Positions 22,381 to 33,967 of a stretch of DNA of 64,000 nucleotides are shown piece by piece. The number at the start of each line of letters is the position of its first letter. Within the stretch, counting starts at the first letter, position 1. The position numbers were made by a program, and so were the translations under genes. The notes below the pieces were generated by a model. It saw only the letters and a list, made by a program, of their open reading frames with translations, was not told the origin of the DNA and did not search any database. Origin of the DNA: Spisula solida (taxonomy: Eukaryota > Mollusca > Bivalvia > Venerida > Mactridae); NCBI GenBank assembly GCA_947247005.1, contig OX365959.1, positions 42,372,360-42,436,359 of the forward strand, in the 5' to 3' direction.

Positions 22381-23990
22381 ATTATGTCATACAATGATAA
22401 TCCACATATTTCTCAAGACCTTAGGTTCTTAGGGATCTAATCCGGGTGTAGCTACAACAAGAAAATTATTTAGGTTAGGGAATTTAATAAACCCAAGATG
22501 GCTGCCAGTCTTGAAGAACAAATAAGAAAATGTCCAAAGGACACAGATGCCCCCACTTGCCATTTGACCACGAGAAGGGCCATAACTCAACTAAATATAC
22601 CAGCTAATTTTCCTCCTAACTATACCAACAGTAGCTCAAATACTTGGATAAGAGCGTCGAAGGCAAAATATCATTATTTCAAGGGTGACAACTCTGTTAA
22701 TACTGGTCTAATCAAACAGGATGTATCACTGAAAATGATGAATACCGTTACCATTAGATTCTGTTTGACAGTTACATCAGATCCAAATTATGATGATATA
22801 GAAAGCTTAGTTAAGCACTGATGAGTCTTGCAAAGTTTCGTTGAAAAGCAACTATTTGAAATAGCGCAGAGAAAATAATAAGTGAAAAGCTCACAGAACA
22901 ATAAAGATGTGCACAACTAAACTTGGTACTGATAAGTCATGCACTCCAACCAAAAGCCACAGAGAAATAGTGCAGACAAAATAATAAATGGAAAATACAA
23001 AGGGCAGTTACCCGATACTTCCTAATTATCAATCCGACCAATGGGCAAACAAAAATGATTAGTCTAAAAACAAATGGCCATAACTCCATTAAAACGTAAT
23101 CGGACCAATAGGCACCAACGATATGCATAACTAGACTTGGTATTGGAAAGTCATACAAAGTTTCATCAAAATGTGACAAATGGTTACAGCATGAACAAAA
23201 ATTATCAGTGTAAAACAAAGGGCAATAACTCCCTTAAAATTGCTCTGACGAGGTGCCCCAGCGATATGCACAACTAGGCTTCATACTGATAAGTCAACGA
23301 AAGTTTCATTGAAATCTGACCATTGGTAACACAACAAGAAATAGCACTGAAAGTGATGAATACCCCCAGATACTGCTTGACACAATGGCTTAATATTATA
23401 GTGATATGCACATATGCCTTGTCTAGCTTTAGAATTGAAGAGTCTTTCTAACTTGCAAAGTTTGGTTGACAGCTGCAGTTATAAACAATAGCGCAAACCA
23501 AATCATAAATGAAAATATCAAAGGACAGTAACTCCCTAAATTTGATCTGACCATTGAGTGCCAACCATATTTATAACTTGCAATATAACCAACATATACT
23601 TTGTATCTAGGGGTATAACAATAGCATGGACAAATTGTAAGTGTAAGAAAATAAGAAAACTTTTATTGGTAATAAATCCATTAAAATTTATTTGACCAGG
23701 ATGCACTGACAATATGAACAACAAGACTTCGTTTTGATAAGTCATACAAACAACAAAGTTTTGTTGATATCCAACCAATGTTTAAGGAAAATAGTGCGGC
23801 CAATAAGCATTGGCCCAACCAACAGACCAACCTAAAGCTTGACTCCAATATAGCCCCCACATATTTTGTATCTGAGGGTATAAATATAAAGATGTACAAA
23901 AAAACATACTGACTAATATTCCTATGAAGTTTGATAACTGTAGCCTAATTACTTAAAATTTCAACTAACAGACGGCACATTTCGGGATGG
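22381..23990 (-). repeat. Interspersed repeat block ('ggccataactccctt' family)
   Basis: Diverged ~155-165-bp units carry 'ggccataactc', 'ccgaccaat-tgccaacgatatgcacaactag', 'cttggtactgataagtcatgcaaagtttc' and 'atagcgcagacaaa'. It ends with 'accaacagaccaaccta' and 'ccaatatagcccccacatat'. A 107-codon open frame at 22498-22821 lies wholly inside repeat sequence and is not treated as a gene. Orientation is nominal. Confidence 0.7.
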
Positions 23991-24049
23991 ACATACCCAG
24001 ATTTGTTCAAGACAAACATGACAACCAACTTTCACTAAGATTCAGTGAA

Positions 24050-24245
24050 CAATACAGTTGCGGTCCAGTGGTAACTATGCTGGATTTGTAACCCGGCTGT
24101 CTGGGTTTGATTTCTGGTTGCAGCAGTTCTCACATTTTTATAAAAATTTGACAACATTGCCGATTTAACTCCACATGTGGCAAAGTTGCTTGTCCCTTGT
24201 GGAAGGGTAAGTTACGATACTTGTGTCAGACACAGGTAGGCATCA
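24050..24245 (+). mobile_element. tRNA-derived SINE
   Basis: An A-box-like GGTCCAGTGGTAACTATGC and B box GTCTGGGTTTGATTTC are correctly spaced for a tRNA head. The body ('cacatgtggcaaagttgctt', 'gtgtcagacacaggtagg') differs from the SINEs at 7228 and 20950. The anticodon arm is not clearly formed. Confidence 0.65.
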
Positions 24246-24884
24246 CGATCAACAGAATGTAGGAATAGTTTGCCAGCCCAACGCAATAACATCCAAAAAG
24301 TCCATCTTGATTTCCATGGCAAAATATATCATATAATGTCACATAGGACTACGAGGAATGATCAATATATAATGCGAAAATGCTTATAATTTTGTTATGG
24401 TCGTTTCGATTTTACTCCAACTTTAAATGTAAGTAGAAACATATATTGGCAATGTTTCCCTGAATATTCATGATTACAGCGACATCATGCTAAAAACTAT
24501 AGTTGCTAAGATAACTCTCAAAACGCTTAGGAGGGACATTTTGCGGGTCTTTTCGCCGTTTTCATCTAAATAATAGTCATGTGATGAAAATTGGTAGTTA
24601 ATGTTATCTAAGACTCACTGTACTGATGGTGACGTCATGCACGGGTTGTATTGTCACGTTACGTCACATCCGTGTTATTGTTTTGTAATAGCAAAACTGA
24701 TGGATCCAGACAAAAAATTATCAATAATATATTTAGTGTTGAAGAAAACAATTAATAATGAAACTGTGCGTGAGATTCAGTTATCATTTTGTGATCATGC
24801 CACATCAAAAGCTTCGATTTATGTTCATAATTACTTATTAAACAAGAGATGTTTATAAAACACGTATTCCCCCATGGCAGCCAA
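24246..24884. other. No confident gene; 85-codon open frame
   Basis: An open frame at 24601-24858 (starts MLSKTHCTDGDV, contains LMDPDKKLSIIYLVLKK) sits outside obvious repeats, just downstream of a CRE octamer (24630-24637, inside the frame) and near 'ttcgccgttttcat'. I recognise no domain. It could be a chance frame or an isolated exon. Confidence 0.3.
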
Positions 24885-25530
24885 ATAGTCAGAAATGGTA
24901 AAGGTCATAGTGACCTTTGACCTTCTGACCTCAAAATCAATAGGGGTCATCTAATGTTGATGACCAACATCCATGTTAAGTTTGAAGATCCTAGGGCAAA
25001 GCGTTCTTGAGTTATTGAACGGAAACCATTTGAATAGTCAGAAATGGTAAAGGTCAGTGACCTTGCCCTTTGACCTAACATTCAATAGGGGTCAACTAAT
25101 GTTGATGGCCAACATCCATGTTAAGTTTGAAGATCCTAGGGCAAAGCATTCTAGAGTTATTGAACGGAAACCATTTGAATAATCAGAAATGGTAAAGGTC
25201 AGTGACCTTGCCCTTTGACCTAAAATTCAATAGGGGTTATCTACTGTTGATGACCAACCTCGATGTAAAGTTTGAAGGTCCTAGGGCAAAGCGTTCTTGA
25301 GTTATTGAACGGAAACCATTTGAATAGTCAGAAATGGTAAAGGTCAGTGACCTTGCCCTTTGACCTAAAATTCAATAGGGGTTATCTACTGTTGATGACC
25401 AACCTCGATGTAAAGTTTGAAGGTCCTAGGGCAAAGCGTTCTTGAGTTATTGAACGGAAACCATTTGGTCTACCGATAGGCGGAACGACATATGCAAAGC
25501 AATATACCCCTCATCAAAGATGGGGGGCAT
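24885..25530 (+). repeat. ~145-bp repeat, 4 copies, with inverted AGGTCA sites
   Basis: Four units of 'gtcagaaatggtaaaggtca', 'ccaacatccatgttaagtttgaagatcctagggcaaagcg' and 'gagttattgaacggaaaccatttg' are spaced 145-149 bp. Unit 1 contains AGGTCA-tag-TGACCT (24902-24916) and TGACCT-t-TGACCT (24911-24923). Units 2-4 contain AGGTCA-g-TGACCT (25051-25063, 25196-25208, 25341-25353). The block ends 'tctaccgataggcggaacga' and 'gatggggggcataaaa', a terminal motif of this common molluscan repeat. Confidence 0.85.
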
Positions 25531-26719
25531 AAAAACTGGATCGGAAAGGGCTAGTAATCTAACGCAAAGTGGGTGTAACATCATGTCGACGTGAGAACTT
25601 CGTTGAACGAAATTCCCTAGGATGACTAATGTGAGTCACTTTTCAACTTTGTATCGCGTAGGTGAAGGTTAATAAATATCAAAGGAGGGTAATCTAAAAG
25701 GTTTTAAAAATTAAAACAGAACCTACAAAATGTGATAATCAAATTGATTATCATTAAATTCTGTTTCAGTGCAAAAAATGACCTTGCCCCGTATACTAGC
25801 TGGTTTCAAAAATGTTTTAAACGATTTATTTTTCCTTATATTTGAGAACTTTCGTATGTTTTCTTTTAATATATGTATTAACCACCGCATAAAATATTTT
25901 TAGAAAAAAAATGTAATAGCTTAATAATAAGCATTTTCTCATTAAATAATGATCACCCCTCAGACCATCCAACATGGTGTCTTCGGCATATATACATGTA
26001 CCATCAAAGGCCAAACATTCTTTCGGTTTGTTTCCTCATTATAACACACAATTGTAAATAAATTAGAAAATAATATCCATGTGTCAGTGTTATTTGGAAA
26101 CTGCATGTACTTTATGTTTGCAAAGCACATAATCAAACTTCACATGCACAAAAGGTAACATAATTATCCGAGTAAGTACATGTACTTGGGAACTTAAACA
26201 TATTGTAAAATTGATATTTTCAGTTGATCGGAGATAACAAACAGTGATTTCAAGACTTGTTATCTAGTATAGCAAGGGTCTGTAGTGTTGTGCTGGTCTA
26301 GTTGTACTGTATTTCCTTTTTCTGATGTGTATTCAGAAAGTCAATTAACAGGTAGATAGCTAAATACTTCTACCGTCTATCACCAGTACACCATCACAAG
26401 TACACCAATTATATTTCTCTTTCAACCAATAACACAAGTTTTCTGAAAATTTCTAGCTGCATAGTCTTCAGCATCAAATTTTAAGACCAGTCTGTGAACT
26501 ACAAGCAGTAGTTTGTCCACTAGCAGTAATCATATGTCACTCTTATTCTCCAATCGTCCTCAGAACCCACTGACTGGTATATGAAGTCTGAAACAGTAAA
26601 TGTAAAGACATTTAATGATTGAAGACTAAGTACAGCAAATACCATATTACACAGACAATTCAAAGCCATACAGAAGCTATGGACGTACCTAGCCACCCAT
26701 GCAAGAGCTAAACACTGCA
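25531..26719. other. No gene recognised
   Basis: AT-rich sequence with 60-70-codon minus-strand open frames (25826-26014, 26520-26720) lacking recognisable motifs. No repeat relationship was found inside the window. Confidence 0.4.
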
Positions 26720-27880
26720 TTTCATGTCACAGCAAGAAACATCCCTACCAATTTTGGAGCCATTCATACTTATGGTGACAAAGTTATGCCCAGGACAAGA
26801 AATGCTTATAAAATCAATCAAAGGGAAAGAATTCAAAAATGACGCGGGTAGAGTTATGGTTCTTGTGCACTGCACTTCGGCATTTTGTAAGAAACACGCA
26901 TACTACGTTTCAAGTCATTCAACCTGATGGTACCAAAGTTATGCTCCGGACAAGGAATGCTCTAATAAAATCAATCAAAGGGAAATATTCAAAAACAAGA
27001 AATATCACTGAATGTGATCAATACCCCCAGAAACTGCTTGACACAGTCACTTAAATGCGCTTTGAGAAACAACTAGACTTAGAACTGATCATTCATGCAA
27101 ATGTTCATTGAAATCAAACCAATGGTAACAAAGGAAAAATTCATAAGTGTAAAAAACAAAAGGCCATAACTTCCTTAAAATTAATCCGATAAACGTGTGC
27201 CGTGGATATGCACAACTAGACTTGGTACTGATCATTTACGCTAAGTTTCATTGAAATCCGGCAATTAATAACACAGAAAAATTTGTAAGTGTAAAAAAAA
27301 TAAAGGGCCATAACTCCCTTAAAATTGACCCGACCAATGTGTGCCGAGAATATGCACAACTAGACTTGGTACTGATCATTCATGCAAAGTTTCATTGCAA
27401 TCCAACCATTGGCATGATTGGTAACAGAGAAATAGCGCGGACAATTTTTTAAGTGTAAAAAAACAAGGGCCATAACTCCCTTAAAATCAATCCAACTAAT
27501 GTGTGCCGAGGATATGCACAACTAGACTTGGTACTGATCATTCATGCAAAGTTTCATTGAAATCCAACCATTGGTTACAGAGAAAGAGCGCGGACAAATT
27601 TTTAAGTGTAAATAAACCAAGGGCCATAACTCCCTTAAAATTTATCCGACTGGCTTATGCCAACGATATGCACAACTAGACTTGGTACTGATCAATCATG
27701 AAAAGTTTTGATGAAATTCGACCAATTGTTACAGAGAAATAGCGCAGACAAAACAGACCAACCAACAGACCAACCAACCAACCATCCTCAAGCATGACTC
27801 CAATATAGCCCCCATATACTATGTATCTGGGGGTATAATGATGCAAGGTAGAGTTATAGTTCTTGTACACTGCACTTCAG
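26720..27880 (+). repeat. Interspersed repeat block ('ggccataactccctt' family), second block
   Basis: Same family as 22381-23990: units with 'gggccataactcccttaaaat' at about 27309, 27468 and 27622, each followed by 'gtgtgccgaggatatgcacaactagacttggtactgatcatt'. It terminates 'accaaccaaccaaccatcctc', 'ccaatatagcccccatata' and 'gggggtataatgatgc', matching the end of the first block. Upstream, two units carry 'aagttatgc-c-ggacaag'. Confidence 0.75.
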
Positions 27881-28050
27881 CTTATTGCAAGAAACATGGG
27901 GTCCGTTGCCTAAGCAAAGCGCTACCGAGCGCCTTTATTCAGTTACTTCCCGTTCAATTAAATATAGAAGGCAAGGATTACCTCCCGTTGAAAGCGCTAC
28001 TTAGCGCTCGCCCATGTTAACGGTCTCATGCATACCAATTTTTGAGTCAT
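27881..28050. repeat. Short element with inverted AGCGCT motifs
   Basis: 'gtccgttgcctaagcaaagcgctac-gagcgcc' at 27901-27935 and 'gaaagcgctacttagcgctcgcccatgttaacggtc' at 27989-28024 form an imperfect inverted pair inside the repeat block. The opening resembles the GAGCCCGTTGCC termini of 20057-20357, so it may be a diverged relative. Confidence 0.45.
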
Positions 28051-28061
28051 TTGAACTTAAG

Positions 28062-28535
28062 CGCTGGGTACACCGTCTATTTTTAGAACCAGAAAACCGT
28101 TACTAAGCACGGCTTTTGGATCGCATGGTTGCAGTTTCGGTGAGGTAAATATTTGATTTTCTATCTACCGCAAGTGGTACAGCGTATACATTAAGGGGTG
28201 CCACGTTCAGGTTGTCATCATTATCTCTGAAAAGATTAGCCAAATAAGCAAAATAGATGGTACTTTTCATTTGTTACTTAACCACGTACAAAGTAAAAAA
28301 GGAAAAATTGGTACCGGCAATTAATTTTGTTTAATTGACAAATCTTTTCAAACAAAATGATAACAGCCTTAATAATCCCTTAATGCGTACGCTGCACCAC
28401 TTGGTTTTTATAGATCACAACAAAGTAGATATAAAATCAACAAATATTTACCCCACCGAAACTGCAATGACGCGATTCAAGACTTGTGCGGAGTAACAGT
28501 TTTTCCAGTTCTAAAAATAGACGGTGTACCCAGTG
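28062..28535. mobile_element. 474-bp MITE with long arms and TTAAG duplication
   Basis: Left end CGCTGGGTACACCGTCTATT and right end, opposite strand, CACTGGGTACACCGTCTATT begin inverted arms of roughly 200 bp. Inner matches include 'caagtggtacagcgtatac' against 'gtacgctgcaccacttgg', and 'gcagtttcggtgaggtaaata' against 'tatttaccccaccgaaactgc'. TTAAG lies on both sides (28057-28061 and 28536-28540). Removing the element plus one TTAAG restores host repeat text 'gaacttaagttgacgaagttatgc', matched by unit text at 26770. No coding sequence. Confidence 0.88.
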
Positions 28536-28609
28536 TTAAGTTGACGAAGTTATGCTCCAGACAAGAAAAATGGGACGTCGCTGCCGCAGACGCTGGCAAT
28601 TATAATACA

Positions 28610-29390
28610 AGAGGGCCCTAGGTCGCTCACATGTCGTAATAGTGCATGCAAGCCCTGTGATTTGACCTAGTGACCAAGTTCTTGACCCAATATCGCACTT
28701 GACCTAGATTTTGTTGCGATGATCATTCTGACCAAGTTTGATAAAGATTAGGCCAAAATTGTAACCTCTAGTGTCCAGACAAGGTTTTTCTATGATTTGA
28801 CATTGTGACCTAGTTTTTGACCCCAGTTAACTCGATATTGAACTTGACCTAGATTTTGTTAAGATGATCATTCTGACCAAGTTTGATAAAGAGTAGGTCG
28901 AAATTGTGACCTCTAGTGACTACACAAGGTTTTTTCTATGATTTGACCTTGTGACCTAGTTTTTGACCCCTGATAACCCAATATCGAACTTGACCTTGAT
29001 TTTGTTGAGATGATCATTCTGACCAAGTTTCATAAAGATTAGACCAAACTTGTGACCTGTAGTGTCTACACAAAGTTTTTCTATGATTTGACCTTGTGAC
29101 CTAGTTTTTGACCCCGTTTAACCCAATATCAAACTTGACCTATATTTTGTTGAGATGTTCATTCTGACCAAGTTTGATAAAGAGTAGGTCAAATTTGTGA
29201 CCTCTAGTGACTACACAAGGTTTTTCTATGATTTGACCTTGTGACCTAGTTTTTGACCCCAGATAACCCAATATCGAACTTAACCTTTATTTTGTTGAGA
29301 TGATCATTCTGACCAAGTTTCATAAAGATTAGACCAAAATTGTGACCTGTAGTGTCTACACAGTCAAGCAAATTGTGACTTTGTGACAGG
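28610..29390 (+). repeat. ~150-bp repeat array with paired TGACCT motifs
   Basis: About five units of 'tatgatttgaccttgtgacctagtttttgacccc', 'aacttgacct-gattttgttgagatgatcattctgaccaagttt' and 'ataaagagtaggtcaaa'. Three units carry TGACCT-tg-TGACCT (28944-28957, 29089-29102, 29234-29247), a direct repeat of the nuclear-receptor half-site with 2-bp spacing. Confidence 0.85.
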
Positions 29391-29394
29391 TGAG

Positions 29395-29960
29395 CTAAAA
29401 AGTAATCCCGATATATGTCGCACACAAATTATTTTAAAATTAAATAAAGGGAGATCATTTCAAAATTTCACTATTTAGAATTATGGTTTTTGGTCACTGC
29501 ATTTCTCCTAGTTGTCATCTATTCATATATTAAGTTTAATGTCAATACCTCAAATAGTTCTTGAGGTATGCTCTGGACAAAAAGTTATCTTAAAATTAAA
29601 CAAAGGGAGATAATTTCAAAACTGGACTACATAGAGTTATGGTTTTTGATCACTGCACTTTTCCTAGTTGCCATCTATTCATATATCAAGTTTCAAATCA
29701 ATACCTTAAATAGTTTTCAAGTTATTCTCTGGACAAAAATATTTTAAATTAAACAAGGGGAGATAATTTCAAAACTGGGCCATATAGAGTTATGGTTTGT
29801 GGTCACTGCACTTCTCCTAGTTGCCATCTATTCACATACCAAGTTTCAAGCCAATACTGCAAATAGTTTTAAGAGTTATGCTCTGGACAAAATATGGGAT
29901 GGACGTACAGACGCATACTATTTAGTATTACTATATCTCTTCGTTTTTGGAGGGGGATAA
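29395..29960 (+). repeat. ~155-bp repeat array, 3 copies
   Basis: Three units with 'aacaaagggagataatttcaaaactgg', 'agagttatggtttttggtcactgca' and 'cctagttgccatctattcatata-caagttt' at starts near 29447, 29605 and 29758. The block ends with 'atgggatggacgtacagacg' and 'gagggggataacaag', a typical 3' motif of these repeats. Confidence 0.8.
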
Positions 29961-30729
29961 CAAGCTACCTTCGTCACAGGTTTAATTACAAAATTTCAAT
30001 CCTTACTCGATCAAGCTATTGCGCAAAAAAATTAAACTAAAAATTTCCATTTTTGCAATATTGAACTGCTTGCACTACTTTCAAATCCAATGTCCACAAT
30101 AGACCCAGGCATGCACAAGCAGTAAAATACATTGATGATTACCTCTTCCAATCAAGTTATTCCACTAAATACAAAATGTAGGTTCATCTGACTAAGTACT
30201 GAAGACATTGTCGCCATGAATCCTCCCTTTATGCCAATATATTCTGAAAGGAGCGAAGATGGTTCCATGCATCACATACTGGTAACTGAAATGAATCAAT
30301 ACTTCATTAAAAATCTGAATATCGAACAAGAATTCTATATACTAATGAGTTATTGTCCCACCTGCATGCAGTTATTTTGCTCACAGTGTCCAACAAGCTA
30401 CTTTTCTTCAAGGGACTGGGTTATCCTTATCAGACTCTTATCCCTTTCCACTTCACACTCATAATAGATTAATAATCCTCAGCTTTCCTGAGATTATTTA
30501 ATTTTAATATGAGTGTGCACCTATAGGACAGCACATTTGACCTGTCTCTAATTAATTATCATGTGTTTTCGTTATTGTACTGTAAGAATGTTTTGATCAG
30601 TTAAAATAACAATTCTGATTAGACAACGGATATGCACAGATATTCAAGGGTGACATGTTAAATGTGCTAACCTATACTATGTTTATTGTATTTTTTACAA
30701 GTCAGTAAAACTACACAATATATATAGAG
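29961..30729. other. No gene recognised
   Basis: An 82-codon open frame at 30216-30464 (starts MNPPFMPIYSERSEDG) shows no known motif and no flanking signals that I can support. The rest is AT-rich. Confidence 0.35.
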
Positions 30730-31155
30730 GATATTTGTTGATTTTGGTGTAAGATCGAATTTTATTTCACAGGTGATCACAGAAAATCAATATTTTCAAG
30801 AGTGGTACAGCCACGAGTGAAAATTTTATTTTCTGTTATCACTGGGTGAAATAAATTCGATCTTACACCAAAATTAACAAATATTCTGTTTATTATATGC
30901 CTCAATTCCTAAATCAATTCTAAAATATGTGTCGTAATTGGCAAAATCACGTCGAAATTAGAACGTCACGACGTGAGAATTATGACGTCATGATGACGTA
31001 ACGCATATTTTAAAGCCCGGCGCCGTTGAAGTTTAACGTTTCTTTTTCTTCATGATACTGGAACCAGCTTCTAAAACAGCGAAAATAAAGTGGTAATTTC
31101 ACTGTAATTTTCACTGAAAATCTCCATAATCCATTGAAAGCAAATAATAAAATAT
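30730..31155. repeat. Dispersed repeat D1, copy with long hairpin
   Basis: The first part is a palindrome: arms 30730-30797 and 30819-30887 share 'atatttgtt-attttggtgtaagatcgaatttatttcac' in inverted orientation, and the loop contains a second small hairpin (GTGG-tacag-CCAC). Downstream 'aattagaacgtcacgacgt', 'tatgacgtcatgatgacgt' and 'taaagcccggcgccgttga' match 40600-40952. CRE octamer at 30983-30990. No coding sequence. Confidence 0.75.
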
Positions 31156-32740
31156 GCTAATCAAAGTCATTAACTATCAAACTCATACTGGTCATATCTT
31201 TTTTCAAAATGTACCAGAAAATGATCCAATTTCAATTTATTCTCCAAAGATTTAAAACATTCAATTGTGAAATTCGTGAACACAAGGATTTTTTTATATT
31301 GTATTATCAAACCTGTTCAGAGTTTGTTCTGTGGGAGTTAAATATTATACATGGTATAGGAACATATCAGTTTATCTTCATTTGAATTTATCAGTCGCCC
31401 TATACCAGAGACTATAATATATAGCAGTCTCTGCCTATATAGACACTGAGGCATAATTTAAATGACCATAACTCATCAAATTAAAAATAATAGCAGAAAA
31501 GTTAATATTCTTTCTGGTGATATATATATATCCAGATTATTCTGATAAATTTTGTCAGATTTACTCCTATAGTTTGTTTCAATTTCTGTTGCTAAGGCCA
31601 AAATAATAATTGTGTGTTTCTAGTAACCCTGCCTTAAGCATAAGGTTTAACATTTTCTTTGTCCAACTTCTTTAATGGTATAGTGTTGGAAGTCACTGCA
31701 GATTGTCGATTTTCCAGTACATAAAACAAAATTAATAATATTTTTTTAAAAATCCCAACCTTCATCCTAGACAATAATTTTTATGTTACCAGTACCACAA
31801 TATTAATTTGGCTTAGAACCAGAGAGAAAACCATATGATTTTGTGTATACTGTGTAACACCAGTTTTACAATGACAAGAGACAATATACAACATTGACAA
31901 AGATCAGACAGACAGATAGCTTGAGATACCCCATAGTGTACATCTAGAGTTTTATGATCCTATTATTATACCACTTCAATGTAACAGATAGATAAAGCCT
32001 GTGCACTCTTTTGCACCTTTTGATAACGACACAAATTGATGTCAAAGATAAACTACAAACAATTACTTTAGTTATTTACTGCAGACCTAAATATATATCA
32101 TATTTCGAATATTTTTAGACAAATGAAAACTTAATTTGTACCTGAATCATATATATTTTATCCATTTGTGATAAAGGACACATTTTGTATAATCTTTTAT
32201 TAGGACTGTGACATTGATAGTTGTTCTAAGCATCAATAAATAGCTAGACCACCTTTATATTATAAAATTTTATGTGTCTATATATTATTATCTTTGTTTA
32301 TATTATTATACAATTTGGCCACCAACACAAAATAAAATTATTTAAAATTCTAACACGATCTGCGGATTAATCGTTTAAATATAAAGCGGACCTAACAATG
32401 TTTTATTACCCCCATAAAACATACCTATCAAATTGGCTGTTTCTATTTACGCCCAGTATCACGTGACATATTTATGAATGAATGAACGTAAACTTTATAG
32501 TAAATTTTTCTACGAGTTACGATGACAAGGCGAGTTGCACGAGAATCCAGTGTTACAGCTATGACGCATCTATTTTTAGAAACTCCAATATACTCCAGAA
32601 ACCAAGTTTTATTAAAGCACTGATAATCAATTCATTTATATTTTTCATTTTATGAAATAGATACCATATACTCGTGTTATTAAAATTGTTTCAATGTTTA
32701 AAATGTGGTATTTCCTTCAGAAAATTACGATGGTCGTTTT
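31156..32740. other. AT-rich sequence, no gene
   Basis: Long AT-rich stretch with a short (TA)n tract at about 31519-31530 and no recognisable gene, repeat array or TIR element. Confidence 0.45.
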
Positions 32741-33608
32741 CATTAACGAGGGAGGTAATTGTACCAGCTAATAAGCCACTCAATTTCAGCGTGGAATTAT
32801 GTTCAATGTCAAATGGGTGAAAATGGAATGCGCGCAGTTAAATAGTGCGGGATATTATCGTATTTAGAATCGAAATAAAAACTCTGTTCTTGTATATTGT
32901 CGGTGAATAAAACACGGGCAGGAGTTCGGATGCGGAAAAATTAAATCACGAGTGCGTAGCAAAAATTGTGGTTGACATTTAAATACATACAGGGAACTTA
33001 GTATTGGTTTTTATTAAGTTTGGAAAGTATATGAATTTAGAAAGATCTTTACTTAAGAAATAAAAATCTGTTCGCGTTTATTGTCGGTGAATAAAACACG
33101 GGCAGGAGTTCGGATGCGGAAAAATTAAATCACGAGTGCGTGACCCTAACCCACTAGTCATTAACGAGGGAGGTAATTGTACCAGCTAATAAGCCACTCA
33201 ATTTCAGCGTGGAATTATGTTCAATGTCAAATGGGTGAAAATGGAATGCGCGCAGTTAAATAGTGCGGGATATTATCGTATTTAGAATCGAAATAAAAAC
33301 TCTGTTCTTGTATATTGTCGGTGAATAAAACACGGGCAGGAGTTCGGATGCGGAAAAATTAAATCACGAGTGCGTAGCAAAAATTGTGGTTGACATTTAA
33401 ATACATACAGGGAACTTAGTATTGGTTTTTATTAAGTTTGGAAAGTATATGAATTTAGAAAGATCTTTACTTAAGAAATAAAAATCTGTTCGCGTTTATT
33501 GTCGGTGAATAAAACACGGGCAGGAGTTCGGATGCGGAAAAATTAAATCACGAGTGCGTAGAATACTAAGTTCCCTGTATGTATTTAAATGTCAACCACA
33601 ATTTTTGT
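32741..33608. repeat. 418-bp tandem duplication with telomere-like junction and inverted end
   Basis: The 418-bp segment starting 'cattaacgagggaggtaatt' at 32741 repeats at 33159 with almost no divergence. Inside each copy an ~80-bp element ('attgtcggtgaataaaacac', 'gggcaggagttcggatgcgg', 'aaattaaatcacgagtgcgt') occurs twice, making four copies. The junction between copies holds ACCCTAACCC (33143-33152). At the right end 33559-33607 is the inverted copy of 33379-33427 ('caaaaattgtggttgacatt' and onward). Confidence 0.85.
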
Positions 33609-33960
33609 TTGCCTGTAAAATCTTTTAATTTCAGGGGAGTTGAATTTTCATTAATTTCATTGTTGAACGACCACAAAATCTTATCCCCACAATAAATCAA
33701 CCTCCTACATACAGATCATGGGTACAAACGCATCTTTAAATTTAAATCCTTAAAATGGTCAATTTGATACTTAGAATTCGTAGCCAACAGGTCGCACATA
33801 CATTTCAAGATATAAAGACATCGTCAAGTTAGCATGTGTTCATTTTGATGTTTTATATATATATTAATTGTCAAACAAAAATATCATACGATATACTGAA
33901 ACCAAAAAGTTTAGTCACTACAGTATGTTTCAATTGTGATCTACCAGATTTGAATTATAA
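33609..33960. other. No gene recognised
   Basis: AT-rich spacer between the tandem duplication and the foldback element. Nothing distinctive was seen. Confidence 0.4.
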
Positions 33961-33967
33961 GTTACAA

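Noticed and set aside
22498..22821. 107-codon frame beginning MAASLEEQIRKC as a gene
   Set aside because: Its DNA is interspersed repeat text ('gggccataactcaact') found in other units of the same family.
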